A stretch of DNA of 64,000 nucleotides, taken from NCBI GenBank assembly GCA_022009795.1, contig CP091724.1, forward strand, positions 868,001-932,000, given 5' to 3'. The stretch is from Anaerotruncus sp. (GTDB lineage Bacteria > Bacillota > Clostridia > Oscillospirales > Acutalibacteraceae). The notes beneath the pieces are model-generated. The model did not search any database. It was not told the origin of the DNA and was given only the letters and a program-made list of their open reading frames with translations. Made by a program: the position numbers and the translations under genes. Shown here piece by piece: positions 1-8,849 of the stretch (position 1 is the first letter of the stretch; each line of letters opens with the position of its first letter).

Positions 1-128
1 TTTTCATCGCCCTCAAAAAACACTCTGCCGTTTTCTGCGCAAACATTATCTGCGCCCATAAATTTCAATTCCTGCGAAACAAGCCCTTCAAGCCCAAAAA
101 GGCAAGTGGCGGTCATATAATAATACAT
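1..128 (-). CDS. THUMP-domain class I SAM-dependent RNA methyltransferase, N-terminal fragment
   Basis: Only the first 42 codons lie in the window; the gene runs off the left edge. The protein begins MYYYMTATCLFGLEGLVSQE and continues with a stretch ending NGRVFFEGDE. This is the usual opening of the RlmL/YpsC family, an N-terminal ferredoxin-like part and THUMP domain that bind 23S rRNA ahead of a Rossmann methyltransferase domain. The ATG at 126-128 follows an AAGGAA ribosome site and lies 21 bp after the fumarase stop, so the two are probably co-transcribed. The family call is good; the exact target base cannot be judged from the fragment. Confidence 0.72.
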   Translation of the reverse strand, partial: MYYYMTATCLFGLEGLVSQELKFMGADNVCAENGRVFFEGDE

Positions 129-149
129 AATTTAAACAATTTCCTTAAT

Positions 150-1004
150 TTATTCTATAACGGCAGAAGCGTGCCTTGTAACATGGCAGCCGACATTAAC
201 TGAAACGGGAAGCCCTGCCATATGTGTTGGATACGTTTCAATATTAACGGCAAGTGCCGTTGTTTTTTTCCGCCAAAGCCCTGCGGCCCGATATCAAGAG
301 AGTTGATTTTTTCAAGCAATTCGTTTTTCAAGCTCTGCATAAAAACACAACGGGATTATGAGACGAAACATTACGGCACAGAGCTTTTTTTGCAAGCAGC
401 GCGCAATATTCAAAATCGCCGCCTATTCCTATTCCGAGCACGATTGGCGGGCAAGGATTTGAGCCTGCATTTTTTTAACAACACCAACGATAAAATCAAT
501 TATATCCTGCCTTGTTGCGCTTGGAGTAAACATTTTAAGTGCGCTCATATTTTCGCTTCCGAAGCCCTTAGGTGCCGCGGTGATTTTGATTTTATCGCCC
601 GGCACAATTCGGGTGTGAATAACGGCGGGGGTATTATCATTTGTGTTTACCCTATCATAAAAAGGATCGCGCACAACGGATTTTCTTAAAAGCCCTTCAA
701 CATAGCCCTGTGAAACGCCCTTATTAACGGCGGTTTCGAAATCATCACCCGTAATATGCACATCTTGACCGATTTCCGCAAATATAACGGCCATACCGGT
801 ATCCTGGCAAATAGGAATATTAAGCTCTGCCGCCGCATCTATATTTGCCTTCAAATCAGAAAGCACGGATTTTGCGGTTTCACTGCATTCGCACTTTTCG
901 CTGCACGAAATGCAATCAATCAAATCCGACGGCAACACTTTATTTGCCTTGATAACAAGCTCTTTAACCGTTTCCGTTATACGCGAAGAAGCAATATTTT
1001 TCAT
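150..1004 (-). CDS. Class I fumarate hydratase, alpha subunit (frameshifted)
   Basis: This is the alpha subunit of the two-part iron-sulfur fumarase, which interconverts fumarate and malate in the cytoplasm. About 280 residues, the normal length, are recovered by joining three frames. Visible family motifs are ICQDTGMAVIF near residue 85, PKGFGSENMSALKM near residue 170, a PCPPIVLGIGIGGDFEYC segment that holds cluster-binding cysteines, and the C-terminal DIGPQGFGGK block followed by GLPVSVNVGCHVTRHASAVI. Breaks fall in A/T runs near 470, 388 and 265. The ATG at 1002-1004 was chosen because MKNIASSRITETVKEL is the usual start. No beta subunit gene lies next to it on either side. A tartrate dehydratase alpha subunit is the alternative. 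Confidence 0.85.
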
Positions 1005-1120
1005 ATTCTCAACTCTTTCCGACTGTATTAAAAAAGCCTCACCCGCAGCAACCGGGCGTGGTGCAAGCAAATCCGCCGATGAAGATTGCCTTTAAAAAGT
1101 AATTTTTTCGGCTGATTTCC

Positions 1121-1163
1121 AAAAAAGAAGCCGGGACTGAGGGTTGCCCAGAATCCCGGCTTT
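1121..1163 (-). terminator. Rho-independent terminator after divIC
   Basis: On the minus strand AAGCCGGGA pairs with TCCCGGCTT across an 18-nt loop and is followed by a run of six T. It lies just downstream of the divIC stop and separates the sporulation/division cluster from the fumarase gene. Confidence 0.8.
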
Positions 1164-1180
1164 AACAAACAATATTCAAA

Positions 1181-1491
1181 TTATTTACTGCCCGCCACAT
1201 CGTAAAACACGATTTCATCGGACTTAACATAGCCTTTTTCGCGGGCTTTTTGCTCGATATATTCATCTCTGTCGTCCGAATCAAGAATTTGCTCAAGCTT
1301 TGCATTTTTCGGCATTCTGCGCCTGAAGCTGAGCCGTGTAAGCAGCCTCCTGCTTTTTAAGGCGGCTGATATCCGAATACTGCGAAGCGATAATTCCGCC
1401 GCAGATAAAGAACATAACAACAAGCCCTGCCAAAACGATTGCAGAGCGTGCTCTTTTATTTTCTTTTAGGCTGCGAAGAAACTTTTGCCAT
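1181..1491 (-). CDS. divIC: Septum formation initiator, DivIC/FtsB family (frameshifted)
   Basis: A small bitopic membrane protein of about 100 residues in the divisome, acting with FtsL and DivIB at the septum. After a short basic N-terminus (MAKVSSQPKRK) comes one membrane segment (AIVLAGLVVMFFICGGII), then a coiled coil (QYSDISRLKKQEAAYTAQLQ), and the family tail AREKGYVKSDEIVFYDV. Two one-base breaks, near 1455 and 1310, split it into three frames. It is the last gene of the cluster spoVB-mazG-hup-rqcP-yabP-yabQ-divIC, the same relative order as in Bacillus apart from hup, which supports the call. Confidence 0.85.
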
Positions 1492-1591
1492 TCTTATCAC
1501 CGGATTTAAACTTATTGTGTAATATAAATTTATTATAATACAGCTTATGCATAAATTGCAACACTTTTTTTAAAACTTTGTTTCTGTTTTT

Positions 1592-1905
1592 TTAACAAAG
1601 TTTTTTTGAGGCCGACTGCCGCCTGTTTACGCACGGCAATCGTTTTTTTCTGCTTATAAGCAGCAGGTAAATAACAAGACCGCCGAAATAAGCGGCGGCA
1701 TACATTGCCCTCATAATGCCGTTATTAAACCCAAGCAGCAAAAACCAAAAAAGAGCAAAAGAATATATAACAAAAAAACCAAAAAATCAAAGAAAAAAAC
1801 ACTGCTGCCTTGGTTGAAAACGAAAGACCGAAAAAGCGCATTAAATCATAAATCGGGCCGAGCAAAAAGCCGCAAATCAAAAACACCGCTGCAATTTTTA
1901 AGCAC
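1592..1905 (-). CDS. yabQ: Spore cortex biosynthesis protein YabQ (frameshifted)
   Basis: YabQ is a polytopic membrane protein made in the mother cell and needed for spore cortex formation. The reconstructed sequence opens with a hydrophobic segment (IAAVFLICGFLLGPIYDLMR) that carries the family GxxLGxxYDxxR signature, followed by further hydrophobic stretches and a basic tail (SRKKRLPCVNRRQ). The frame changes early, near 1895, and again in T-rich membrane segments. The GTG at 1905 follows GAGGG within yabP's tail; yabP ends at 1919, so the two are adjacent. Short for the family (about 105 residues). Confidence 0.7.
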
Positions 1906-1918
1906 CGAATACCCTCTT

Positions 1919-2185
1919 TTAAAAAAAGCCTTTTTTTCCTTTGATTTTTTTACTGCTGTAAACAAGCGCCGAAACCTCGCCGCTGATTTGAAGAACGCCG
2001 TTTTTTTGATATTAAGCTCATCAATATGCAAGGCACTGCCGCTGATGCTCAGGCAGCCATAATCCGTGTAAACGGTTACGCATTCCTCATCAAATGCCTC
2101 AACATCCGTTACACCCGTCATTTTAAGACCGTTTCGATTTTTCGAGCTGAAGGCTGTGGGGCTTTTTTTACTTTTTTTCTTCCAT
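1919..2185 (-). CDS. yabP: Sporulation protein YabP (frameshifted)
   Basis: YabP works with YabQ in spore cortex assembly. The core carries the family pattern SSKNRNGLKMTGVTDVEAFD followed by TDYGCLSISGSALHIDEL and ISGEVSALVYSSKK, about 88 residues in all, as expected. The ATG at 2183-2185 (MEEKK) is preferred over the GTG eight bases upstream because the family starts with a short charged stretch before the Ser-Phe-Ser motif. Breaks are in A runs near 2165 and 2010. Lies between rqcP and yabQ. Confidence 0.85.
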
Positions 2186-2332
2186 ACAATCACCGTTTAA
2201 TAATATGAAAAAAATCAAAGCAAAAAAATGATTAAATCGGGCAGGCGTTTAAATCAATCAGTCAGACCGATGAAAGCGATTTTTAAAATCATATTGCGCC
2301 GGCCCGGATAAAGCAACATAGGATTTATTCAA

Positions 2333-2572
2333 TCAAAGCTGGGTAAACATCTTTGCCGCATCCTCTTTAAGTGCGTGCTCGGTTACGGCTTCAACGCGAT
2401 ATTTTTTAGGCGCTTGGCCGATATTGAGCATAATAACATCGCCGACCTTAACATCATAGGAAGCGCGCTGAACGCGGCCGTTTACCTCTACCCTGCCGGC
2501 ATCGCAAGCTTCGTTTGCCACAGTGCGTCTTTTTATTATTCTGGAAACCTTTAAATATTTATCCAATCTCAT
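2333..2572 (-). CDS. rqcP: S4-domain ribosome quality control factor RqcP/YabO
   Basis: A 79-residue protein that is one S4 RNA-binding domain: it begins MRLDKYLKVSRIIKRRTVAN and has the S4 pattern AGRVEVNGRVQRASYDVKVGD. In Bacillus the homologue (YabO/RqcP) binds stalled 50S subunits and helps RqcH add alanine tails to nascent chains. Intact in this sequence. A GGTGG ribosome site lies 7 bp before the ATG. The place between HU and yabP fits yabO rather than a heat-shock Hsp15. Confidence 0.9.
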   Translation of the reverse strand: MRLDKYLKVSRIIKRRTVANEACDAGRVEVNGRVQRASYDVKVGDVIMLNIGQAPKKYRVEAVTEHALKEDAAKMFTQL

Positions 2573-2588
2573 ATTTTACCACCAAATC

Positions 2589-2616
2589 AAAAAAACAGCC
2601 GCTCAACGGAGCGGCT
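2589..2616 (-). terminator. Terminator after the HU gene
   Basis: Minus-strand hairpin AGCCGCTC-CGTT-GAGCGGCT followed by seven T. It sits 16 bp past the HU stop and only 17 bp before the rqcP start, so HU transcription is at least partly ended before rqcP. Confidence 0.85.
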
Positions 2617-2631
2617 GAAAGCAAACTTATT

Positions 2632-2900
2632 TTACAGCGTTCTTAAGAGCTGCGCCTGCTTTAAAGGAAGGAACCTTTGATGCAGGGATTTCAATAGCTT
2701 CGCCTGTGCGGGGATTTTTACCTGTGCGAGCTGCGCGCTCTTTAACTTCAAAAAGTACCGAAGCCAACGAGTGCAACCTTTTCGCCGTCTGCAAGAGCTT
2801 CTGTTACAGCATCAAGAACTGCCTTAACTGCTGCTTCTGCATCTTTCTTTGAGAGATCTGCTTTTGTAGCAACTGCTGCTACGAGTTCTGTTTTGTTCAT
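2632..2900 (-). CDS. hup: HU family DNA-binding protein (frameshifted)
   Basis: A histone-like nucleoid protein of about 89 residues. It begins MNKTELVAAVATKADLSKKD and contains VALVGFGTFEVKERAARTG, then GKNPRTGEAIEIPASKVPSF, the DNA-bending arm with its conserved proline, and ends ALKNAVK. One extra T near 2756 (five T where four are expected) breaks the frame between GFGT and FEVKE. A GGAGGA ribosome site lies 7 bp before the ATG. Its place between mazG and rqcP is seen in several Clostridia. Confidence 0.95.
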
Positions 2901-2915
2901 TTAAATTCCTCCGTT

Positions 2916-3733
2916 TTAGCCTTTTTCGGCAATTATTATCTTTGCTTTATTCCACAGCTTATCGAACTCTTCTATTGAGGCGGTTTTTCATATCAAGCCC
3001 TTCATCGGCGGCAAGTTTTTCCACCAAAAGATATCTTTTGATGAATTTATCGGTGGAGGCGGTTAAAAGCCTCTTCACTGTCTGCCCCGATAAAGCGCGA
3101 AACATTAACGCAGGAAAACAGCACATCGCCGAATTCCTCCTCAATATCTTTGCCGACACCTGCGGCCAAAGCAGTTTCTAACTCATCAATCTCCTCATGC
3201 AGCTTATCGACGGCTCCGTTTATATCATCCCAATCGAAGCCTGCCTTCGCTGCTTTTTCCTGCACCTTTTGCGCACGCATTAAAGCGGGAAATTCGCGCG
3301 GCACTTTAATCATTGCCTCGCCTTGCTTTTTCATGCCCTTGGTTTTAAGCTTAACCTGATCCCAATTTTGCAAAGCCTCATCGCTGCTTTGGGCAGCGGC
3401 ATCGCCGAACACATGCGGATGGCGCACAACAAGCTTTTTGCAAATATCGTTTACAACATCATTAAAATCAAAGCTGCCTTTTTTTCGCTTTCCATTTCGG
3501 AATGCATGGCAACCTGAAGCAGAACATCGCCGAGTTCTTCTTTAAGGCCTTCTGCATCGGCCTTATTTATAGCCTCAACAACCTCATAGGTTTCCTCGAT
3601 GAAATTCTTTTTTATTGATTCATGGGTTTGTTTTCTGTCCCACGGGCAACCGCCGGGTGATCGTAACACGGTTACAAGCCGAAGAAAATCATTGATATCA
3701 TAATTATCCTTAATTTCAAAAATCGACCGACAC
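2916..3733 (-). CDS. mazG: Nucleoside triphosphate pyrophosphohydrolase MazG (frameshifted)
   Basis: A tandem MazG enzyme, about 270 residues, that cleaves NTPs and dNTPs to monophosphates. The first half has LRSPGGCPWDRKQTHESIKK, then IEETYEVVEAI and ELGDVLLQVAMHSE (the E-x-x-E/E-x-x-D metal-binding helices); the second half repeats this with HEEIDELETAL and EEEFGDVLFSCVNVSRF. A GTG at 3731-3733 with GAAGGGG 7 bp upstream is the likely start. Breaks fall in A runs near 3715, 3480 and 3055. As in Bacillus, it follows spoVB. Confidence 0.9.
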
Positions 3734-3800
3734 CGTAACACCCCTTCAGATCAATTCGTTTAATTAAATGATACTATAAATTCTGCTTAAAATCAAGGGA

Positions 3801-5487
3801 TTATGCAGTTTTTTTACCGTTTGCAAGGCTTTTTATTTCAGAAAAAGAAACAGTTTTTGATAAAATTGTCAATAATACGGCACAAAGCGCATAAATTATG
3901 CCGAGCAAAAAGAAATCGGCTTATTATTCCGCTGCCCGAAAACAGCGCTCCGTAAATGAAATTCGCCGCAAAAATATGAGGCAAGGCAACATATACCGGG
4001 CATCAGCAATGAACGAAAAAAACAGCAAATTTAACGCCCGCATATTTTTGCAAGCAAGAAAATATTTGCCGCAAGAATAATCGCATATGCCATGGCATCC
4101 GCCGCAATATTGCCGTAAATATTAAGCGCGGCATCGGAAACAAAGCGCAGATTTAAAAGTGCGCGCAAAACGCCGGCCGCAGCGAAGGACGGAATACTTT
4201 TTTTGACGCAAGCCCAACGGACTGGACTGCAAACACCGCCGCGCCCGAAAGCGAAAACAAAATCGTTATGAAGCCGTAAAGCTTTACGACATTATTGCAA
4301 CCGAGCACAATATCATAGTTTGAATTTTGATAAAGCAGGGTTAAAATTTCTTGTGAAAGCAGAGAAAGATAAAATCCCCCGCCGAACGAAATAAGCGAAA
4401 TATATTTAAAAATTGAATTTAAAAAGAGCGGAAAGGCGTTCACTGCCGCCGCTTGCATGTGCCGCGCTGATTGCAGGCACGGCGGCAACGCCGAGTGCCA
4501 TGGTTAGCCCGGGCACAAGATTTTTTAAATCGTGTGCGGCGGAAAAAAGGCCGTAAACATACGCAACAACATCGGCCTTATCCGTTCCGCTGAGCATAAG
4601 GCAATTTTCATAAGCCGCGGCAAGCGCGTTTAAATCGCACATTCCGAGGCTGATTTGAACGGTTGAATGATCGGCAAATTCAGAAAGGCTTTGAATAAGC
4701 GCGGAAGCGATAATCGGCGCGCCGAACGAAGCAATTTCGCCTGCAGCGCCTTTAACAGAGCTTTTTGCCGCCGGATAAAGCGCTTTATATTTAACCGAAA
4801 CATATGCCGAAAGATATGCCCAGCTTATAACGGAGCCTACGGTTACACCCGCTATCGCGGCAGCGGAGGTGAAGGGATAAATTGCCGAAAGTGCCTGCGT
4901 CTCATCCGCGCATTTTGCTCCGAAAACGGCACCGGTTTTAAGATATTCGGAATACAAAAAGCTCATGGAAAGCTTTGCAAACAGCAAGCCGAACACAAGC
5001 TTGAAAACAGCCTCAAGAATTTGACTGACGGAGGTGGGCACCATATTCATATGCCCTTCGGCGAACGCTCTTTTTGCCGAAGCAAGCGAGGAAAAAAACA
5101 CCGTGGGAGCGAGCGCAAAAACGGCAACGGTGCATTTGGGTGAAGCCACATATTTTGCATAGGGCACTGCGGCGGCAATCATAAACGCCGTACCAAAAAG
5201 GCCGACGGCAAAAAACATTATGCCGGAGGCTTTTTTCAACCGCGCCACCTGCATTTTATCGCCGCATTCACGGTATTTGCTTATCAAATGAGTGAGTGCA
5301 ACCGGAAAAAGCCCCCATAATAATCGCATGAACAGGCATATAAAGATTATAAGCCATATTAAAAATAGCCGCGCCCCGTTGCGCCGATATATGCCGTGAG
5401 CGGAATTTTATAAACCGCACTTATCGCCTTAACAAGCACGGAAGCCGTTAAAAGCAATGCGGCGGAATTTATGTATTTTTTCTTCAA
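3801..5487 (-). CDS. spoVB: Stage V sporulation protein B, MurJ-like flippase family (frameshifted)
   Basis: A polytopic membrane protein of the MOP/MviN superfamily, about 560 residues over the repaired span, thought to move lipid-linked cortex precursors. The N-terminus has AYKIPLTAYIGATGRG-type residues, then many hydrophobic segments, for example ASGIMFFAVGLFGTAFMIAA and AAAIAGVTVGSVISWAYLSA, and a conserved LVPGLTMALGVAAVPAISAA segment. At least five frame breaks are present. The start is uncertain: TTG at 5485-5487, with a second TTG nine bases upstream. The link spoVB-mazG matches Bacillus and decides between SpoVB and other flippases. Confidence 0.85.
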
Positions 5488-5507
5488 ATCGCCCAAAAAA
5501 TCACCGT

Positions 5508-5539
5508 AAAAAAAGCAGTGCAAAAAAAATTTGCACTGC
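5508..5539 (-). terminator. Terminator between the unknown coiled-coil gene and spoVB
   Basis: Perfect ten-base stem GCAGTGCAAA / TTTGCACTGC on the minus strand, followed by seven T. Its foot is 11 bases beyond a stop codon at 5550-5552, which suggests where the upstream gene truly ends. Confidence 0.88.
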
Positions 5540-5549
5540 CTGATTTTTA

Positions 5550-6194
5550 TTAAGAAAGTGAGAGAAAAGCAAATGCATTTTTCTGCGCCGACGAATTCGG
5601 TGCGCTGCCTTTTTTGCTCTCAACAAACTGAATAATCGTGATTTTGACTTCCGGAGACTTTAAAATTATTCGCCTTTATCTTCCTTGGTTTCATCGGCTT
5701 CCTTGTATTCAACCTCAACCTCGCCCGTAACATTGGACGGAGTAACCGATTTAACGGAAAGCTGAACGGCTTTGAGGAAATCCTTTGCCTGGCGAACGAA
5801 AGAGTCAACCGCTTCCGTTGAAGCAGATTTCATTTCGTTTTTAAGCTCTTCGGCGTTCTTTTTAAGGTCATCCGCATTCTTGGGCATTTTTGCATCATCA
5901 AGCTCTGAAGCAAGTGCGTCAAGACGCTCGCGATAAGCTGCAATATCCGCAACGGCTGCGGCATATTCATCCTCGTTTACCTCTTCGCCTATATAAGCCG
6001 AATACTGAAGCTTGCCGAATTTTTCATACGCCTTGGCTAGCTTTGATTTTGCATCCATATATTCAATGCGTTTTCTTGAAAGCTCCAAATACGCCGAGCC
6101 TTTTTTTATTAAGCACTTCAGACACATTTTTTTGCTTTTGAAAGCACATCTTCAAAATTCGTGATTTTTTTGAACCGTTATCGGGCTTTGCCAT
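5550..6194 (-). CDS. Unknown acidic coiled-coil protein (frameshifted)
   Basis: Not recognised. After repair of two breaks (near 6165 and 6130) the protein starts MAKPDNGSKK, then has a helical, charged body: RKRIEYMDAKSKLAKAYEKF, a GKLQYSAYIGEEV segment, AYRERLDALASELDD, a probable second helix pair, and DSFVRQAKDFLKAVQLSVKS near residue 145. The ATG at 6192-6194 follows AAGGAG by 9 bp. The open frame first stops at 5666, but another frame runs on with good codon use (SPEVKITIIQFVESKKGSAP) to a stop at 5550, right before the terminator; the longer end is preferred but unproven. No signal peptide or membrane segment is visible. Confidence 0.6.
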
Positions 6195-6302
6195 AAATAA
6201 CAACTCCTTTTTATTTATATTAACGTTAATAACATTATATTACACACGGAATAATATTGCAATACTAAAAAGTAATATTTTTAAGCCATATTTATAAAAT
6301 CT

Positions 6303-7762
6303 TTATAAAAAGGAATTTATTTTTTTCCTTGCGTTTAAGCATATTATCAAAAACCGCTTATATATTCATAAGGATATTTATAATTATAAATCCGCTCGAT
6401 TTTTTTCCGCTTACGGGATTTTTAAGCCGCGTTACCGCGCCCGCGCCAACGGCAAGCACCGTGTGCGTTTCGTCCATCATAAACACATTATAAAGGCATT
6501 CACTGCCGGGCTTGCTCCAGCCGACATTTTCAAGATTGCCGAGGGATTTGCCCTGCCTGTACATATAATACGGCACATACCCCGCGCCCGAAAGATATTC
6601 GCGGCTGAAATCAACCATTTTATTAACCGTGTCTATATCGCCGTGATCAAAAACATTATCGCGCGTAACCATATATGCCCCCGTTTTAAGGCAAAGAGTG
6701 TGCACGGTAACACTTTCCGCTCCGAGCGACAGGGCCGTTTTGATGCTATGCTTAAAAGATTTTTATATCATCCTTAGGAAGTCCCGCTATAAAATCCATA
6801 TTTATATTATCAAATCCCGCCTCGCGTGCAAGCGCAAAAGCATCAAGCGTTTGGCGCACGGTGTGCCGCCTGCCGATTGCCGCAAGCACATCATCATTGA
6901 AGCTTTGAGGATTTATGCTTATTCTGCCGACTCCCGCCGATTTAAGCGCAGCAAGCTTTTCGGCGGTGACGGTATCGGGTCTGCCCGCCTCAACGGTGTA
7001 TTCGCGCAGAGTTGAAAGGCTGAAATTATCGCTTATCGCCTTTGCAACGCGGGCAAGCTGATTTGCCGAAAGTGCGGTGGGCGTGCCGCCGCCGTAATAA
7101 ACGGATTCAAGTCGAAGCCCGAGATCATTTGCATATTTTGCCGTTTCGGCAATTTCGCGCACAAGCAAATCCACATACGGCTCAACAAGTGCCGCCGCCT
7201 TTTTCTATACTGTGCGACACAAAAGAGCAATACGAGCACCTTGTGGGGCAAAACGGAACGGAAACATAAAGTGAAAAGCTGTTTTTTTGCGAAAGCGAAA
7301 TGATTTTATTTTCGTTTTCGGCAACGCGAGCCACCAAATCAAGCTTTTTGGGAGAAACAAGATATTTTTGCTCAAAAATATTTCTTGCCCGCTCCTTTGA
7401 ATACTTATCCGAAAGGCTGTGCCAAAAATCTGGCGGGGCGAACGCCGTAAAGAATCCCCCAAGGATACGAAACACCGAGCAATTCGGAAAATGCGCGGTA
7501 AAAAAAGCACCGACATTATATTTTTGGCAATCCGACTCCTTGCCGATTTTTTTCGCTTTTTTTATTATTACTTTTTTTCAAAAACGCGGGCCTCAACGCG
7601 GATTTCATCGGCGCTCATTTCCGTAACGGCAAGGATATTATCCTCGGTATCGAAAGGCAGCTGCGAAAGAACTTTTATTTTTTTCATAAGGGAAAAAAAT
7701 ATTTCGGCGAGATTTTTCGACATCATAGGAATAAGGATGGTTTTTTTAACAATAACTATCAT
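6303..7762 (-). CDS. hemZ: Coproporphyrinogen III dehydrogenase-like radical SAM protein HemZ (frameshifted)
   Basis: An oxygen-independent coproporphyrinogen-III oxidase family member, about 485 residues. The HemZ-type N-terminal domain shows LGVSYPWGILYGVRPARF; the radical SAM cluster motif is CPTRCSYC in YVSVPFCPTRCSYCSF; then VYYGGGTPT, EAGRPDTVT, RISINPQSF and NMDFIAGLPK, all typical. The C-terminal part has TVHTLCLKTGAYM and KPGSECLYN. Several frame breaks, including near 7575, 7510, 7440, 7200 and 6765. HemZ proteins of anaerobes may act outside haem synthesis. The start lies 6 bp after the preceding hydrolase stop. Confidence 0.85.
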
Positions 7763-7768
7763 ATTTTT

Positions 7769-8385
7769 TTATCTCATATAAGGATTATTTTTGCTTTTTC
7801 AAAGCCGATTGTTGAAAAAGCGATCATGACCGGGATAAACCTTCAAATCCGAATCAAGCGCGGAAAGGCGCTTTAAGCTTTGCATAATTTCCTTTGCGGA
7901 GCCGCCGGGAAAAATCCGTGCGTCCGCACGAGCAGAAAAAAACAAAGTATCGCCGGTGAAAATGCAATCATCGGCGAGGTAGCAAACGCCGCCCTTGGTG
8001 TGGCCGGGGGTGGCGATAACGGAAATTTTCGTTTCGCCGAGCATTATTTCTGAGCCTTCGGCAACAAGAATATCCGCACTTGTATTTTGCTGATTTATTC
8101 CGCAAAAAGCGGCAAGACTGGCCTTGCCGGATGAAAGCATTTCCGAATCGGCCTCGCTTATAACAACCTTCGCGCCGAATTTTTTTCTTTGATTTCCGGC
8201 ACGCCGCCGATATGGTCGAAATGGCCGTGAGTGAGCAAAATATAGTTTAAATTTGCATTGCCGATAAAATCGAGCATTTTTTGCGATGCATCCGTGCAAT
8301 CCACCAGCGCAGCTTCGCCCGTGGATTCATCCGTTATCAAATAGCAATTATTATCAAGCTCACCGAGCTTGACGGATTCTAACAT
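7769..8385 (-). CDS. MBL-fold metallo-hydrolase, glyoxalase II-like (frameshifted)
   Basis: A small cytoplasmic metallo-beta-lactamase-fold hydrolase, about 205 residues. Two zinc ligands sets are visible: LLTHGHFDHIGG (HxHxDH) near residue 55 and TPGHTKGGVCYL near residue 135, then FTGDTLFF and VYPGHDRF with the later Asp and His ligands. It begins MLESVKLGELDNNCYLI. Breaks near 8190 and 7815 change the frame; the tail then reads to NNPYMR. It stands between dtd and hemZ, an arrangement common in Clostridia. The substrate is unknown; thioester hydrolysis is a guess from the family. Confidence 0.85.
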
Positions 8386-8388
8386 TTA

Positions 8389-8846
8389 TCAAGACAATTC
8401 CTCGCTGTTCAAAATAATGGTTATGGGGCCGTCGTTCACAAGCGACACCTGCATATCCGCGCCGAAAACGCCGTTTTCAACGTGGCTTATACCGGCTTCT
8501 TTCAGGCGTGAAGTGAAATATTCGTAAAGCCCGTTTGCCTCCTTGGGAGGTGCTGCCGGAGTAAAGCTCGGTCTGCGCCCGTGGGAGCAATCGGCGCAAA
8601 GAGTGAATTGCGACACAACAAGCATTTCGGCCCCCGATATCGAGGGCGGACAAATTCATTTTTTTCGTTTTCGTCCTCAAAAAAATGCGCAGATTAGCGA
8701 TTTTTTTAGCAAGCTTATCCGCATCGGCTTTTTGTATCGCCCTGCATAACGCCGAGCAAAATCATAAAGCCCTTGCCGCATTTACCGACGGTTTCGCCGC
8801 CGACCTCCACTGCGGCATTTGCCACGCGCTGAATAACAGCTTTCAT
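8389..8846 (-). CDS. dtd: D-aminoacyl-tRNA deacylase (frameshifted)
   Basis: Removes D-amino acids from mischarged tRNA. About 150 residues, normal length. It begins MKAVIQRVANAAVEVGGETV and has GKGFMILLGVMQGDT, then the catalytic-pocket segment VVSQFTLCADCSHGRRPSFT (the SQxT motif) and the C-terminal block ADMQVSLVNDGPITI with the cross-subunit NxGP-type residues. Breaks near 8735 and 8670. The ATG is three bases after the relA stop, so the two are translationally linked, as in most Firmicutes. Confidence 0.93.
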
Positions 8847-8849
8847 AAA

